Shown: in pieces, positions 6,710-7,118 of the stretch
Position numbering within the stretch: position 1 is the stretch's first letter
Layout: each line of letters starts with the position of its first letter
Assembly (NCBI GenBank): GCA_036351055.1
Contig: JAZBOH010000145.1
Coordinates: forward strand, 1 to 7,118
Direction: 5' to 3'
Source: JABDPF01 sp036351055
Lineage (GTDB): Bacteria; Pseudomonadota; Gammaproteobacteria; Xanthomonadales; SZUA-36
Length of the DNA stretch: 7,118 nucleotides
Program-made: the position numbers and the translations under genes
Notes under the pieces: model-generated
Databases searched by the model: none
What the model saw: the letters and a program-made list of their open reading frames with translations, nothing else
Told to the model about the DNA's origin: nothing

Positions 6710-7117
6710 CTATTTGTCACCGACCAGGTTGGTCTGGCTCAACAGCCAGGCCGATAATTTGCCGGCCGGGTCCGAGGCGGCTGCGCCCGTCGGCCCCGGG
6801 ACCACTGACAGGGCCTCGAGCAAGGCGTAGTCTTCGGCCTGTTGCGCGACACTGATTCCACCGATGGCGCGCTTCCTGACTTCCCTTGGAAATTCCAGCG
6901 TGGTGAACCGCTCGTAGGTGGTTTCACCGGCATCGGGGTCGTGTAAAAAATTGACCGCGCCGTTGGGCAACAAGGCGACCGCAGCCGTGCCGTCAAAGGC
7001 GGCGAAAGCCTCCAGTGAAGCGTCGCCGATGGCCTGCTGCACAAACACCCCGGGGGTTACCAGCCGAGCCATCGCTGCGGCCGGCGCATCGCCGTCCACC
7101 ACGAACACGATTTTCAT
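6710..7117 (-). CDS. Small cysteine-free protein of unknown function at the upstream end of the Rnf/oxidoreductase operon
   Basis: An open frame of 135 residues starting MKIVFVVDGD and ending TAG, 12 bases before rnfB. I do not recognise the family. The chain has no cysteine, no clear membrane helix and no signal peptide. It opens with a beta-strand-like hydrophobic run (KIVFVV), has an Ala/Val/Gly-rich middle (about 20-60), a charged stretch around residues 66-85 (TTYERFTTLEFPREVRKR), and a helical C-terminal part. Coding is supported by its close spacing to rnfB, the same strand and base composition as its neighbours, and the lack of any better frame in this stretch. The ATG lies one base from the window edge, so its ribosome site is not visible and the true start could be further upstream. 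A regulatory, assembly or chaperone role in the operon is possible, but nothing in the sequence shows it. Confidence 0.6.
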   Translation of the reverse strand: MKIVFVVDGDAPAAAMARLVTPGVFVQQAIGDASLEAFAAFDGTAAVALLPNGAVNFLHDPDAGETTYERFTTLEFPREVRKRAIGGISVAQQAEDYALLEALSVVPGPTGAAASDPAGKLSAWLLSQTNLVGDK

Positions 7118-7118
7118 G

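Overview
The window holds four genes, all on the minus strand and read right to left. They look like one tightly packed operon. In transcription order they are: a small cysteine-free protein of unknown function (7117-6710), a multi-cluster RnfB-type ferredoxin subunit (6697-5846), a 1686-residue single-chain 2-oxoacid:ferredoxin oxidoreductase fused to a C-terminal ferredoxin (5849-789), and the first 263 residues of RnfC (789 to the left edge). The only intergenic DNA is 12 bases. The other two junctions overlap by 4 bases and 1 base. I see no RNA gene, mobile element, CRISPR array or stretch of more than 300 bases without a gene.

The DNA is GC-rich and the proteins read like those of a proteobacterium. 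A gammaproteobacterium living at low oxygen (for example a sulfur oxidiser) is my guess, but the window has no phylogenetic marker that proves it. The Rnf proteins do not resemble the short E. coli RsxB and RsxC versions. RnfB has an extra cluster domain, and RnfC carries the NGCECEPYLTSDH signature I associate with anaerobe-type Rnf.

Rnf is a membrane complex that couples electron transfer between ferredoxin and NAD to ion movement. RnfB is its ferredoxin-side Fe-S subunit and RnfC is its NADH/FMN-binding subunit. Here a pyruvate:ferredoxin oxidoreductase (PFOR)-like enzyme that carries its own tethered ferredoxin is encoded between them, with translational overlaps on both sides. The likely reading is a dedicated module. 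In one direction, CoA-dependent oxidative decarboxylation of a 2-oxoacid feeds electrons through the enzyme's own ferredoxin tail to RnfB, then RnfC and NAD, with ion pumping. In the other, Rnf drives reductive carboxylation. The direction and the 2-oxoacid cannot be read from the sequence.

The points most worth a second look are: the PFOR-ferredoxin fusion inside an rnf operon; its acidic hinge and one-cluster tail; large insertions between its Fe-S cluster ligands; a changed active-site loop (ASSAGGQ where YSNTGGQ is usual); and an RnfB whose last ferredoxin domain has lost exactly the four ligands of one cluster while keeping the four of the other.
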